Part shown: positions 9,450-21,397 of the stretch, piece by piece | Layout of the letters: each line of letters begins with the position of its first letter | Numbering within the stretch: the first letter of the stretch is position 1 | Source: Ascarosepion bandense | Taxonomy: Eukaryota > Mollusca > Cephalopoda > Sepiida > Sepiidae | Reading direction: 5' to 3' | Assembly (NCBI GenBank): GCA_037127315.1 | Contig: JBBBDQ010000330.1 | Coordinates: forward strand, 1,281,001 to 1,345,000 | Length of the DNA: 64,000 nucleotides | Notes under the pieces: generated by a model | What the model was told of the DNA's origin: nothing | What the model saw: only the letters and a program-made list of their open reading frames with translations | Database searches by the model: none | Translations under genes and position numbers: made by a program

Positions 9450-12444
9450 GAATTTGTGACTTTACATATCGAGATCCATGTGTTTTTCTAATGGCCGAAA
9501 ACACTATATATATCTAGGTGTATTTTACAAAGGGTTTCATCAGCTATTATTGTGCAAATTCTTCATGCTAGGGAGTAGAGGATGGATTTTAGACAACTTT
9601 TAGGGTGGTGACTTCAGAAAGTTGTCTTGTGTGTGTATATATATGTGCATGCACTAAGGTTGACTAGCTTTCAATTTGCAATCTGTAACTCCTCCCACCA
9701 CAAAAAAAAAAAAGGAGCTTTGACAGGAAGGTTTACCATTGACTACCATGCATCCAACATCTGCTTCCAATTTTGTGGGCCAATGTAACAAAATAGAAAG
9801 CATTATGTATTGTTTTCTTTCTTTTCTCTTTTTAAAATAATCTTTTTAAATACATTATTATGATTAGAGCATTGAACTTTTAAAGCACAGTGTGAATGAT
9901 TTGTTTTCTTTTTTGATGTGACTTATTTAGATATTTACTAAGCTTTGACTAGCATAAGTTTAGATGAGGGGAGGGAGAGAGAAAGATTAATCTTGTGTCA
10001 TTTGTCTAAATGGAAGAAATCTGTGTTTCTTGAAAATCATCATTTAAAACCCTTGATTTTTTTTCTGGAATTGAATGGTGGTAAAACTATCTCTATTATG
10101 AGAAAAATCCCCAGATTTCAAAGCTTATTAGTAAAGGAAACTATTTTCCATGATATATGAAATACTTGTAAATTTGTATGCATCTCTGAAGTAGCAATGG
10201 TCATATAGGAGCCTGTCTTTTTGAAGGAATGGGTTTAAGTGTATCAATATTTTTTGCTCAGTATTTCAGCTTATGATGTCTTTTATTTACCATTGTTTTG
10301 TGAATACATATATGACTTTGAACCTAGTTTGACACAAGATTACAATTAAAAAGTATCCAATAGAGGACAAATCTGATTGATGCTGTGTTGTAGAAATCCC
10401 ATACCAGCCCTTCAATTATAAATATTGCTCTTATATATTTACTTATATTATGATTCAAATGAATGGATTAAACAAAGGTCATTTGTCAATGAATGGCTGC
10501 TGAGAGTTTTTAATAACTATCTGAAGATCATGGTGCAAGGAATTTGACATTTTCTGATTTCAGTTGATTTACTCATTTTGTTTTTAATTAAAGTATTTTT
10601 TTTTTATTGTCTTCTAAATTTTAAAGTATGATACTTGGAGGAAGTGCTGTTTTACAAAGAGGTAATAAAAGGTTTTCAATCTAACAAGAAGCTCTTCTAA
10701 TAGAAGAAAAACTTACTTTATTTAGTCACTTGATTACAGGGAGAAATTTTGTCCCTTTCTTTCTTTCTCTGGGACTTTTGTCTCTCTTTTCCCCCTCTCA
10801 CTCGCACTTTGCCTTCTCTCTCTCTCTCTCTTCCTCATCACTTTGCCTCCCTTCTCACTCTGCTTCTCTTTCTCTCTCCCTCTCTTAGATGGAAATACAA
10901 TTCATTAAGTTTTTTAACATCATGATGTAATCAGACATCATCGCAATTCATGTATCTAAATGTTTTTAAATCCTTACAATGTTCATAAAAGATTTGTTGA
11001 ATATTTCTGTGATGTACTTTGTTGTAATCGAATTATTTTTAATCAGCATTTTGATTTGGTTATCATCAACTGCTACAGGAATGTTGTTGATCCTTTTTTG
11101 CTGTTTTTACAGCATTTTTTAATTTTAAGAAATTTGAGCATCAAATGACAAAAATGCATCTCATTTTCCTTCATTTTTACTTTTAATGTATAACCATTTA
11201 AAATTCACAATCCGTGCACTAATCATAGATATAGATGTATTCAACCACTACCTATGAGAAAATACTATGAACTTTTGTTTCAACCAATGATGTCAGAGAC
11301 AGGTGTTGGTTATATAGCAGTTTTTCTATAATAATAAAAAAAGTAACCCAACCTGGCAAAATGATATCTGACATAAAAGGTGCAAAGGAAGTATGTAATT
11401 GAATTCCACTATGATTTAAAAAAAAAAAAAATGCACCCATTCATTAACAGTTGCAGAAAATTTAAGGGTACTAAGTACTGGGAGTGAGCACAGATGGTGG
11501 ATGTTATTTCAGTTCTGTAATGGTAATAATGATGTGCATGACAAGTCATGTTCTGAATGTTTCTGCACAATTTGACAGTCTATGATATGAAGAGCACCTT
11601 AATGTATAACTAGTTGTGGTTAAGTGCTGTGTTCTACTCAAAATCTTTCTATGACTAGTGATATTGTTGTGTTGCACCCTGTATCTTTTGTAGCATCCCG
11701 TGTATATCTCCCCTACTCTTTCCTCTTATATATATACACACACATGCATATTTTTCTCCTTCTTTTTATAGATATGTCCTCAACTTTCAAAACTGAAACC
11801 TTGAAAACAGGTTCAAAGTGAAGGTGTGCCATTCAGTGTGCAACTTTTCTCTTCTTCAATGTTCATTAGCTTCATGAAGTGCAAATATTTATTAATTCTT
11901 AATGACATTACATTGCTGTCATAAAATCTTTTCCATCTTGAGTTAAAAAATAGCTGACCATAAAAGAAGATTCTTTCATATTAGAGATTCTTTTTTAAAA
12001 CTAAATTGTTAAGCACAATAAAACATTTTATTTTGGAAAATAATTCTTAATACTGGAAAATGAGACTTAATAGGTAAAATATTATTGCTATAATAATTTT
12101 TAACTTTAGAATTGGTAGAATTGACTTCAGTCCTTTTCCAAGTTGTTTCTTCATATCTGGTTTCAGTTTTGGGTCAAAGAGTTTTAAATTTTGTTCTGTG
12201 AATTCAGTATTGCACAATTTTGAAAATTGAATCTAGCTGTGCTTCTCTATATCATTTTGCTGAACTAACTCAATATATGCATTTAATTTTTTTTCTATCA
12301 AAAGTGTAGCAGGAAAAAATCTGAAGGAAAAAACCTCAAAAAAATTCAGTCCTTTAGAAATAAAACTTCAGTTTGTAGTAGTGTAATTATAGGTAGTATA
12401 AAATAGCACAAAATCTTCCAGAAATATCATTGTCAAAATTTTTT

Positions 12445-12483
<39 letters not shown>

Positions 12484-12900
12484 TAATCTATAGATTTATA
12501 AATAGTTTATTACAAACCATATGGTAAAGTCACAATTTTTAAGTGATTGAAATTTATTCATGATAGGATGGGTTGGAAACAGCTCCTTATATGAAAATGT
12601 TTTTAAATTAAAACAACAAAAAAATCTCATTTATTGTAATTTCAGTAATATGTATAAATACGTATAATAGGAGCATTCATGATGTATCTGTATTTGGATC
12701 ATATTTTCACCAGGTGAAGCATATGCATGCTGTGAAGGGCCAAGATCAACTCTAATCCACAGATGGAATATAAAAGAAAAATTGTTAGGGATTTTGATAC
12801 AATACTATTCTATCTTAATTGTCTTTAATAAATCTTTGAATGCAAATTGGCAATATTCTGTAAAGTTAGTAAACATTTTGACAGTTTTCTCAATGTTTTT
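9450..12900. other. AT-rich stretch, no gene recognised
   Basis: Contains a pyrimidine-rich patch at 10750-10888, a (TA)n(CA)n patch near 11715, and a ~30-nt T-run at 12447-12479. No conserved frame was recognised on either strand. Confidence 0.5.
10750..10888. repeat. CT-rich low-complexity tract
   Basis: About 135 bp of C/T with the irregular words CACTCGCACTTTGCC and TCACTTTGCC. It resembles the monomers of the 41.5-60.4 kb satellite in composition and in plus-strand pyrimidine orientation, but has no clean period. Confidence 0.7.
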
Positions 12901-14080
12901 ATCATGAAGTCTGGTGACTTGTTGCTGATATCCTTACTGTCATTGCTCAGAGATTCAGTAATGCATTAGGTAATAAATACTTCATGAGGACAGTTGAATT
13001 AGATAATATCAAAGGCTTTTGACATGGTGTGGCATAGAGGTTGCTGCACAAGCATTCCAGCTATGGAATTACTGAAATTGTTTTCTCAATTATCAATTCC
13101 TTCCTGACAGGTAGATACATGGAGGTTGCTGTTAATGGCTGGTTCTCCAAGACCCATCAGATTAATGTAGGCATCCTGCAATGTTCGCTTCTCAGTTCAA
13201 CTCTTTTTCTGCCTTATATTAATGATGTGCCTAAGATCTTTTGTGAATATCTATGTAGACAATAAGATGATATTTGGGTACACCTCCAAAAATCAAAATG
13301 ATCAGAGCCTGGTGGCTGATCTCTCCTCTGACCTACCCTTTAACAACTTAACAGGAGGGAACAGATGGTTATATTCTATTCCTCAGAAACCAAAGTAGTA
13401 ACATTCCATCATCATCGAGTAGAATCTGAATTTTTGTTTATTGTAATGAACAGATGTTCTTTCAAGGAGTCGCCCAGTCTTGAACACCTATTGTGACTTA
13501 AGTTCACCCCAGAACTCAAATTGAGTTTGTACATACAATTCATTTCTAAACTCTGCAAAAATAGTAAGTTAATTCTAGTAAGTACCTGATTCCTCTTGCT
13601 ATAGTCTACTTTTACAAGAGCCAGATCAGAACAAACAGTGGAGTGCTGCTATCATATCTGGACTAGAGCTGTCCAGTTTTGAGTCCAAAAGTGTCTACAT
13701 GGCATGTAGAAGATTATTTTACACCCTACAACCCCTTTCCTCACATGTGACAGGCTACAGCCTCTCACTACTCTATTGCTATTTTCATAGAAAATGTTCA
13801 GATAAGCTACATTCCTTAATTTTACCAATGTTAAACCATACTTCTAAGACTCACTGCTTTGTGTACACTGAGCTGTACCACCTTCATTTCCTTCATATTT
13901 AAGTAAAAAGTAGGTTTTACTCGAGCAGCTTTATCCCACAAAGAGGCTGCTTTCACAACTGCTAGAATGTTAACCACTTCAAGTTCAGGGTTAACAATTA
14001 TGTCCCACATATCATAATAAACTGTTCTTCTTACTTGTACAGCTCACACAACAACCTCTTTCAATAACTCTCTATCTTGA
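12900..14080 (+). pseudogene. Non-LTR retrotransposon reverse transcriptase relic
   Basis: Frames on the plus strand give KAFDMVWHRGLL-like sequence (with stops), then HKHSSYGITEIVFSIINSFL and VGILQCSLLSSTLFLPYIND, matching RT palm blocks (-F.V.H..L-, -G.PQGS.L.P.LF..YIND-). The catalytic YADD box is degraded to YVDN at 13252-13263 and lies in a shifted frame. Downstream, YFHRKCSDKLHSLILP and the FKFRVN-like end correspond to the conserved LINE C-terminus that is better preserved at 61480-62040. Many stops; a dead copy. Confidence 0.8.
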
Positions 14081-14315
14081 GTAGCTTTTAGACCTTATAT
14101 AGAATGAGCATTAGTTTAAAAAAATAAAAGAAAAAGGCAATTATAGTTCTTGTTGATTATTTAATTTACTTTTTCATTATTTCTGATTTCTAGTTCATAT
14201 TTGTAAATATTATTTAGCTAGCAGTAGTCATTTCAAAGATGCTTTGTTATGCTATCAGTTTATTGCAAATAATTAATCAAAACCACCCAATAAATACACA
14301 CACACACACACACTT

Positions 14316-14575
14316 TCTCTGTATTATCCTCAGATTGACATTTGAACACTCTGTAATGTCCGTATTGGAGCTTACGTTGCAAATGCTAAGCAGTACAGCA
14401 AGCTGTTTCCAAATTTCTGGTTCAGTGAATTGTGTCATGGTGTTCTTTAACTCACAGATGATGCCCAACTGACCCTACTATACTATGCAGTTGACAAAAA
14501 CAACCAACGTGCATGCATGAAATTAAATATATATAATGTCATCAATTTACCTAACATATCCTGCATAGTATTTAT
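14316..14575 (-). pseudogene. Tc1/mariner-superfamily transposase fragment
   Basis: Aligns with 8990-9222 (shared CAAATGCTAAGCAGTACAGC-like, CCAAATTTCTGG-like and GCCCAACTGACCCTACTATA strings). Only the N-terminal, DNA-binding portion is represented, in the same minus orientation. A CA microsatellite (14298-14312) borders it. Confidence 0.7.
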
Positions 14576-14599
14576 TTATGCATTTTTCATTTTCTACTT

Positions 14600-16120
14600 G
14601 TATAAATAAGCCTGTAATGTTTCAAATTTTTTTTTTTTAATCTTACTTGAAGGATTCTGTATGTTGGACTAGATTTATTTGAAAGTGAAAACTTTCTTAT
14701 GTAGTATACTAGCATATTCGTTTTATTTTTCTCCCAGATTGTAATTTATATCAAGTTTATTCTAACCAGCACCATCATTGCTTGTACTACTCTTCCAATT
14801 GTCTTTATTTCTGATAAAAAACTTATTATTGTTTGTGTTGTTTCCCTTAGCCGACTTCTAAGGCTTTCTTTTATAAATATGGTGCACTGTGGTTAGATCT
14901 GTTTCATTTTCTCTCTTATCAACTATAGTTTTTTTTTATTACTCCGACTACTCTTTCAGCTGCCAGTAGCTTTACTCACAACCTGTTTAGTTAAAGTAAA
15001 TAGTGTAGCTGCAAAGTGTCTATTTAGTTATCTGTCTGCAACCTGCTGGCTCCAAGAATTGCTGCTGCTGCTTCTTTGCACATGGTCAATTTCCTTATTG
15101 CATAAAAATTCTTGTTTTGAGGATTTTTTTTTTTTTTTTTTGCATTTGCTCTTTTTTCTCAAAGATTCTAACATGATGCCTATCTACCATCACTGTCTGT
15201 ATACTCAGCCTATACTATATATGGACACACACACACAACCACGTGTGTGTGTGTGTTTGTTTGTGTGTAAGTGATGTGCAGTTGGTGCACATTTATATAT
15301 TTAATGTCTGATTGTACAAATATGTTTATTAATTGATGATTCATAGCTGTGTATATGTGTGTGTGTATATACACACGCACTAAATGCTTCAAGTCAGTGG
15401 CCACCCTCATAATTTAATAATTCTAACACCTAATTTCTGACGCTGTAATTATTTAACCCATTAGTGCTTTTTGCCCAATTTTTTTAAAGAGGCTGGCGTG
15501 TTATTGAGAATTTTAAATCCAACAACCATAAGATTAACATTAGCCAATCATGTAGATTAGGCAAAAAACACCAAAGATTTTAAGGAACTTTAGGCAGTAA
15601 TGGCTTAAGTTCATTATTATTATCATTATTGAATATAAATGCTATAAAGAGAGCCTGTAAATTAGTTTTGAAAAAAGGGATGTAACCTTTAGTTTTTGAG
15701 TGATTCTTTAAATTCAATTGGTTACTTTAAAACTTCACCTATTTTGTGTAAATTTTACATTTGTATTAATTTTTTCCCTCTCCCTCATTCCTATATATAT
15801 GAATAAATATATATTTTCTCCCTCTCATTCATATATATAGAGAGAGGGAGAGAGAGAGAGCCAACAATCCCTCTTTCACACAGGTTTTATTGAAGACTGA
15901 CAGTAATCTTCAATGAAATCTGTGCGTGCATATATACGCATAAGTGTGTAATTAGCTAGACATGTTGAAACAGAGAATCTCAAAAGGAAAGATATTGAAA
16001 CTGTCATACAAAAATAGCAAAACTGTTAGATCAGTGTGAAATTAACAAACGAAGTTTCTTCTTTGTTAAAAATTTGATATTTCAGAGAAATTGAAATTGT
16101 TTTGCCTGCAGGAAAAGAGA
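14600..16120. other. AT-rich stretch with microsatellites
   Basis: Holds (CA)/(GT) patches at 15223-15270 and 15349-15373 and a small GA/CT imperfect palindrome at 15776-15862. No gene or transposon frame was recognised. Confidence 0.5.
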
Positions 16121-16124
16121 TAGA

Positions 16125-17672
16125 TAGGTACCTCTGCTTTATTTCCGATACCTGAATTTAAATTGAAAGTTTAAAAATAAATAAGTTCTTTAAGATTTAA
16201 AATTAGCTTTAATTGAAAGGCAAGAGATTAAATGTAGTAATTCCAGAAAGCAAAATACACTGGTGTATTTTAAACTGAAATTATATTGATGGGAATAAAA
16301 AAAATTTCTGATTTAAAAAGAAAAAAAAATTCAATTTTTGATCAACACATTTCGTAAACAGTAGCCAAATTTCAGTTTTAAAAATCGTGCAAAAAATAAA
16401 ATATACCTAACTGACATGTTGTTTAAGTCAATTTTTAAAAATTGAAACTTATCGTAATCTGATTTCAAACAAGTAGTACTTACTTACTGCCTGAAGTGTA
16501 TGATGAAAACTTTTCTTAACTATGATAGTCCTCTTATATCAGTGTTATTGGAGGTGACAAATGATTTAATGACAGCTGGATGTTGTTTAAAAACAAAATA
16601 TGGCAGCTAAACACACTTGAGTCAGAATGAATGAGGTTTTCTGTAGTTTTCCATGTAAGGGAAATAATCCAAAATGCTTGTTAACTTCTAAAATCAATAT
16701 GACCCCTATGGAACATTGTACTTAATACAAATGAACATATTTGCACACAAAATAGTTTTTTTTAATTATTTTAAAAATATGGCTGCAGAAGGATTTTTAT
16801 TTAACTTTTCAATTTTCGATAGGCAATATAATCATCAATTCTTAACGAAAAAAACCTAACCGCAACAGTTCTTTAAAGGTTTTAAAAATATTTTTTAAAA
16901 TTTTATAAATTATTATAATAACAAAAAAAAAAAAAATGAAAACAATTCTTTTAAAATTTCACTAGTTATCGGAAAAAAATTTTTTTTCTTCAGACTATAA
17001 TGTCCTTAATTTTTATTATTTATTCAAGCAATTAAAAGCTTATCAAATTAAATAATATCATAGTTTTATTGTATTTTTTTAATTTACTCTTTGGAGCAGA
17101 TTTTCGAATACTGTTACAAAATTCAAAATAAAAAAAAATAGATGATTTATATTCCCTAATGAGTCCTGCATTTAACTAATAAAATTATAGTTTGCAGCCA
17201 ATTAAAATTTATTAAAATTTCACGGATTTATGTGAAGTGGGGATAACAGATGTAAAAAAGTATATATTTTTACCAAGATTTTTAAAAAATAATAATTTTA
17301 AAAATAATTTAATTCATTTGTGAATGAGTACTGAAAGTTTCATTAAAATCCAACAATTATTTGATTTTTGTGAGAATTTTCAAATTAATGTGTTTGTCAC
17401 TGGAAAAATGTGTTTGATGTAATCATTGTTTTCCATTGTAAACAGTCGTAATGTTTTGGTTACCCGCTAACTCAAATCAAAACAAAATTTTCTGCCAAAA
17501 TTTCAAACATGCTAGAAGGGATTGAGAATTTTAAAAAAATTAAATAAAAATTGCTTTGATCTTTCTTCTTAATAATGTTATAAACATTTTGATGGAAAAA
17601 GTTTGTTTTTATTAAGTTTTGGACCTTTTTATTCATACTATGCTGTTTTTTTAGCGATTTAATGGAGGTACC
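16125..17672. mobile_element. AT-rich non-autonomous DNA transposon, copy 2 (~1.55 kb)
   Basis: Second copy of the element at 2859-4340 in the same orientation. It begins GGTACCTC (16137) and ends GAGGTACC, so GGTACCTC is present at both ends in inverted orientation. Interior homology is clear but diverged, and indels are frequent in A/T runs. No coding sequence. Immediately 3' lies CA/TA repeat DNA. Confidence 0.6.
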
Positions 17673-17743
17673 AAAATTAGTGCACACACACGCATACACG
17701 CATGTGTTGTTTTTATATATATATATATATATATATATAAGGC

Positions 17744-18514
17744 AATCTCTGAGTCTGTGTGTAACTGTTACCTATACATGCCTGCATTTTTAAGCTACGC
17801 CATTCAAACTTTCTAGAGACACATATCTACAGGGAGGCCAGATTGACACATACTTTTTGAGTTTAAGTTCAGCAATTTTTCCTTTCACACTTTTTGGCCA
17901 ATGATGCAGATTGTTTACATTTGCTCCGTAAAACATCTAAGATGGTTGGTAGATTATCTCACAGAAATCAAATCACACGTGTCAAATGCCACTAAAAAGA
18001 AAAATGAGCCTTTATATTTAATTTTATTCTGACGTTTTAAAAATTCATTTGGTCAACAAAAAATGTGAATATTTTTCCCCGTAATTTTGAAACAAAAGAA
18101 ATATTAAAAAAAAAAAAAAGTTCTGAACTGAGAGCGTAATAGTTTTTATATTTCTACATTTTTAAATATTCTTCGAAAATTTCTGAACTGGGAGCGTAAT
18201 AGTTTTTATATTTCTAATTTCAATAAAACAAAATAAATAATTTTTGTTTTTATGTTAGTGAACAAAAAATGTAAATATTTTCCCCCATAAGTTTGAAACA
18301 AAAACAAATGCAATATTGTTTACAATGTCACACGAAACATCAAATCACGTTTACGAAAAACAAAAGAAAATAAATTTTTTTAATGGAATTTTGAACAATT
18401 TTTAAACAATTTTTAAACAGCAATTTTTTATATAATTATTTTTATTTTATAACCAGTCCTACTACTAAAAAATGTTTTGGTTTGCACGGGCAACACAGGG
18501 CTATGATGCCAGTG

Positions 18515-18515
<1 letters not shown>
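17744..18515 (+). mobile_element. Possible non-autonomous Helitron-like element
   Basis: The left boundary reads TCTCTGAGTCTGTGTGTAAC. The right part contains GCACGGGCAACACAGGGC followed by CCAGTG, resembling the GC-rich terminal hairpin plus CTRR end of Helitrons (CCAG rather than CTAG). Inside, 18121-18157 and 18181-18216 are a 60-bp-spaced duplicate (GAGCGTAATAGTTTTTATAT), and 18052-18095 resembles 18262-18305. No Rep/helicase is present. Tentative. Confidence 0.3.
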
Positions 18516-18561
<46 letters not shown>

Positions 18562-18615
18562 ATGTATATAATAAATCAAAAATAGAAATTACTTGTGTTC
18601 AATCTCTATGCCTAC

Positions 18616-18652
<37 letters not shown>

Positions 18653-18656
18653 TGCA
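18516..18656. repeat. (TA)n(TG)n and (TA)n(CA)n microsatellites
   Basis: Two long alternating purine-pyrimidine runs (18516-18572 and 18614-18656) separated by ~40 bp. 18660-19556 is AT-rich with nothing recognised. Confidence 0.9.
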
Positions 18657-19579
18657 TTTGTGTATAGATGTATATATTCCAGAAATTTACAATGAAGTCA
18701 ATTTGTCTTTTCTTATATTACATGTTCACACACATTCAAAATAAGAAATTAAAAAAAAAGTATGTCTGAATAACATATAATAACATATTGTGTCAATTAC
18801 ACTTGTATTTCAAATAAGGAGTGGGGTCGCTGAAGTTTCAAATTGTTCACTAAAACAAATACAGATGATTTATTGGGTGAAAACAGTCTTAAAAAATGCT
18901 GTTTTTAAAAGCAGCATCTGATAATCTTTCAAATGTAGATATTGCTATGTTAAATAGAAATTGATTTCTCCAAGCAAAGCTGCAAAATCACTGTTGCTAG
19001 AAGCTGTAGCAGCTTTTATAATGAATGGAGATAAATATTTTTGCTTAAACTTTTCAAATATTATTTATTTCACTTTTTAACGATAAAAGGTAACATTTCT
19101 AAGCAAGTGATATGAGCAGGGGATTGAAATGATCTTGGCCTTACTAAGTTCTTAAAATTTGATCAAACATCAGAATTTTTGGAAACCTTTCAGCATCTCC
19201 TTATATGATTAACTTGGTTTTATAAAGTTTTTGCCATCCTTTGTCAATAAAAATTTTGTATGTGATCTCTATTCTAGAAAGGAAGTGGAAATTTAAAGTA
19301 GTTGATCAGTTTTTTACAAGCAGTAATAAAAATTTCTTGCTGCTTGGATGTGATATTTATGAGAAAAATAGGGTATCATTTTCATATTGTTTGTTAGTAT
19401 GAAACTGATCCCTCATAATGTGACCAGATTAAACTTTGTAGATTTCTATATAGATGAGCCAAAAATTTAATAATTATGTTTGAAATGTATGGTAGAGACT
19501 TTGATTTGAATGATTAGAGGGCAGGTGAGGGTGGAGATATCCCAAACTGACATCTACCTTTTTTTTTCTTTTTTTCTTT

Positions 19580-19770
19580 AATCATATCACCCCGAGCAAG
19601 GCGGTAATGCCACTGATGTGCAGGGGGCTACGTAAGAGTGAAAAGATTGGAAATGAGAAAGCCGGAAACCACATCCTAAACAAAGAAACAAGGGATGAGC
19701 CTCTACACCTGTTCAATAGACGTGGGTGGAGTGTCAAACCGGGCGATAGTTTAGTCTATCTACTCCAATT
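19580..19770 (-). mobile_element. SINE copy sharing LINE 3' tail
   Basis: Best-preserved of the three copies. On the minus strand it ends CCTTGCTCGGGGTGATATGA followed by an A-rich tail (plus T-run 19557-19578). The LINE at 62155-62212 has CCTTGCTCGGGGTGAAACGC at the same place. Confidence 0.75.
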
Positions 19771-19874
19771 GAAAAAAATAAAAAAGAAAAGAGTGAAAAG
19801 ATTGGAAAAGAAAGCCGGAAACCACATTCTAAACAAGGAACAAGGGATGAGCCTCTACATATTATATTTCAACT

Positions 19875-19931
19875 TATCACCTGAAGAGGAACTGTTTTGT
19901 TCTGAAACATGAAAATTTTTGTGTAGTGATA
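19875..19931 (+). ncRNA. Type I hammerhead ribozyme, intact core (HHR-B)
   Basis: Base for base the same ribozyme as HHR-A over all stems and core. Stem I is TATCAC/GTGATA, core CTGAAGA (19881-19887), stem II GGAAC/GTTCT, GAA (19904-19906), stem III hairpin 19907-19924, cleavage predicted after A19925. Being upstream of and on the same strand as the POLR2H exon, it could cut that pre-mRNA within an intron if folded in vivo. Confidence 0.85.
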
Positions 19932-20057
19932 TTATGCCTTTATAAACCCTTATAATAACAAAATTACAATATTAAGCTCTACTCTGTATCGAGCACTCTA
20001 TATAAAAGTAAGTGTTTGAACAGAGAGTTTTTAATCTACGTGTTCTTTCACTTTTTG

Positions 20058-20099
<42 letters not shown>

Positions 20100-20608
20100 A
20101 CACACACACACACACAAATAAGTATATAAAAGGTAGTACTTTATAATTAGCATTGGAATACTTTTTTCTCTTGAGTGTGAACACTGAGCTTACAATATTA
20201 ACATTCAGTTGAGAGTCACCTAAATTTCATTTTTTTTTTGTATTTCTTTAAAAATCAGAATTTTAGTATAATGTAAATGTAAAGGAAGAGAATATGTTGA
20301 TAATTAATTTTTTATGCATGTTGTGTGTTCTTGGAAATGAGATTCAGTTTTCTAACCCACGGATATATCAGGAAGATAAGTTTTCAGATATTCTGGGTTC
20401 AGAAGATTAAAATGTGGATTTAAAAATAACAATCAGGCATTTGATTGTTATTAGATTTGTTAACACTCAATGCATTTATATGATTTACTGTTATTTACTT
20501 ATTTTAATTATTTTCATTTAATTTCTTTTAAAATTGTTTTAAGGACAAGTTGTTTTTTGCCTTGTATAACACTACTTATTTTATACATACATATATTTAT
20601 ATTTGTAG

Positions 20609-20783
20609 GAGACAAGTTTCGTATGGTTGTAGCAACTACATTACGGGAAGATGGCTACCCTGATGATGGAGAGTACTCCCCCATAGAATCAGAACCATCC
20701 CGAGCTGACAGTTTTGAATATGTGATGTATGGGAAAGTCTACAGACTTGAAGGAGATGAGAGTGGCACTGATTCTGGTCGACT
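20609..20783 (+). CDS. POLR2H: Internal exon of RNA polymerase subunit RPB8 (RPABC3)
   Basis: RPB8 is the small OB-fold subunit shared by RNA polymerases I, II and III. The exon encodes 58 residues beginning [16 protein letters not shown], then DDGEYSPIE, and [19 protein letters not shown], and ending in SGR-L. This corresponds to about residues 53-111 of the ~150-residue family. It is preceded by TATTTGTAG (acceptor) and followed by GTAAGT (donor at 20784). The first codon is split after base 1 and the last after base 2, so neighbours must be phase-matched. No start, upstream exon or C-terminal exon (the SAYVSYGG-like part) was found in the window. The frame has no stops or frameshifts, so this is a real exon of a spliced gene rather than a retrocopy. 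Confidence 0.93.
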
Positions 20784-21345
20784 GTAAGTATTATTTGCCA
20801 TAGATAAACCTTGTAGAAGGGGTAGTTTTACTATGCATACCACCCTCTGTATTGAATTGGATATTGTCTTTTAGCAATTGTTTGTTAGTAGGAATTTTTT
20901 AGTTGGGATGTAATTTGTCTGATTTCTGTAGGTTTGTGAAGGGCTGTCCTTTTTAGACTAAAATCAAAATGGATTTCTTTATTCATTAACAGGAACAAAA
21001 TTTTGACAACACAGACATAATCAGATGGTTATCAGCTGCTTCTGCTTAAAAAAAAATGAAATAAAAATCCTGTGGTGATTGCAATTTGTGTTACTCCCAA
21101 TCACTTAATGACTTTATCAGAGGTCCTCACTCTGTTACCAATTGTTTTGAAAGGTTTTTTTCAAATGCTTGATTAACAAATATTATATGCATTCCATGAT
21201 TAGTGTGGCTCATGTGTACATCCGTAACTATAAAAAAATATTTTTTTTCCGTTTATGTGGTTAAATTGAAGAATATTTTACTGTATTGATTGAATTTTGG
21301 TATTCAAAAAAATCTTAGCAGACTAATCAAAAATGCATTGAGGCA

Positions 21346-21393
<48 letters not shown>

Positions 21394-21397
21394 TTAT
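20784..21397 (+). other. Start of POLR2H intron downstream of the exon
   Basis: Begins with the consensus donor GTAAGT. It contains a 44-bp TA run (21347-21390) next to the mariner inverted repeat, and no other feature. Confidence 0.7.

Larger units (their letters stand above)
19557..20242. mobile_element. SINE-hammerhead composite module, copy 2
   Basis: Second copy of the 6686-7316 block, with the same order of SINE (19580-19770, minus), partial SINE (19792-19860), hammerhead (19875-19931, plus) and tail. The microsatellite inside it has grown to a (TA)n(TG/CA)n run at 20058-20116. It ends ~370 bp upstream of the POLR2H exon, so it is probably intronic and co-transcribed with that gene. 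Confidence 0.75.

Noticed and set aside
9520..9550. Minus-strand CTGATGAAACCC as a hammerhead
   Set aside because: Core boxes are adjacent with no stem II between them.
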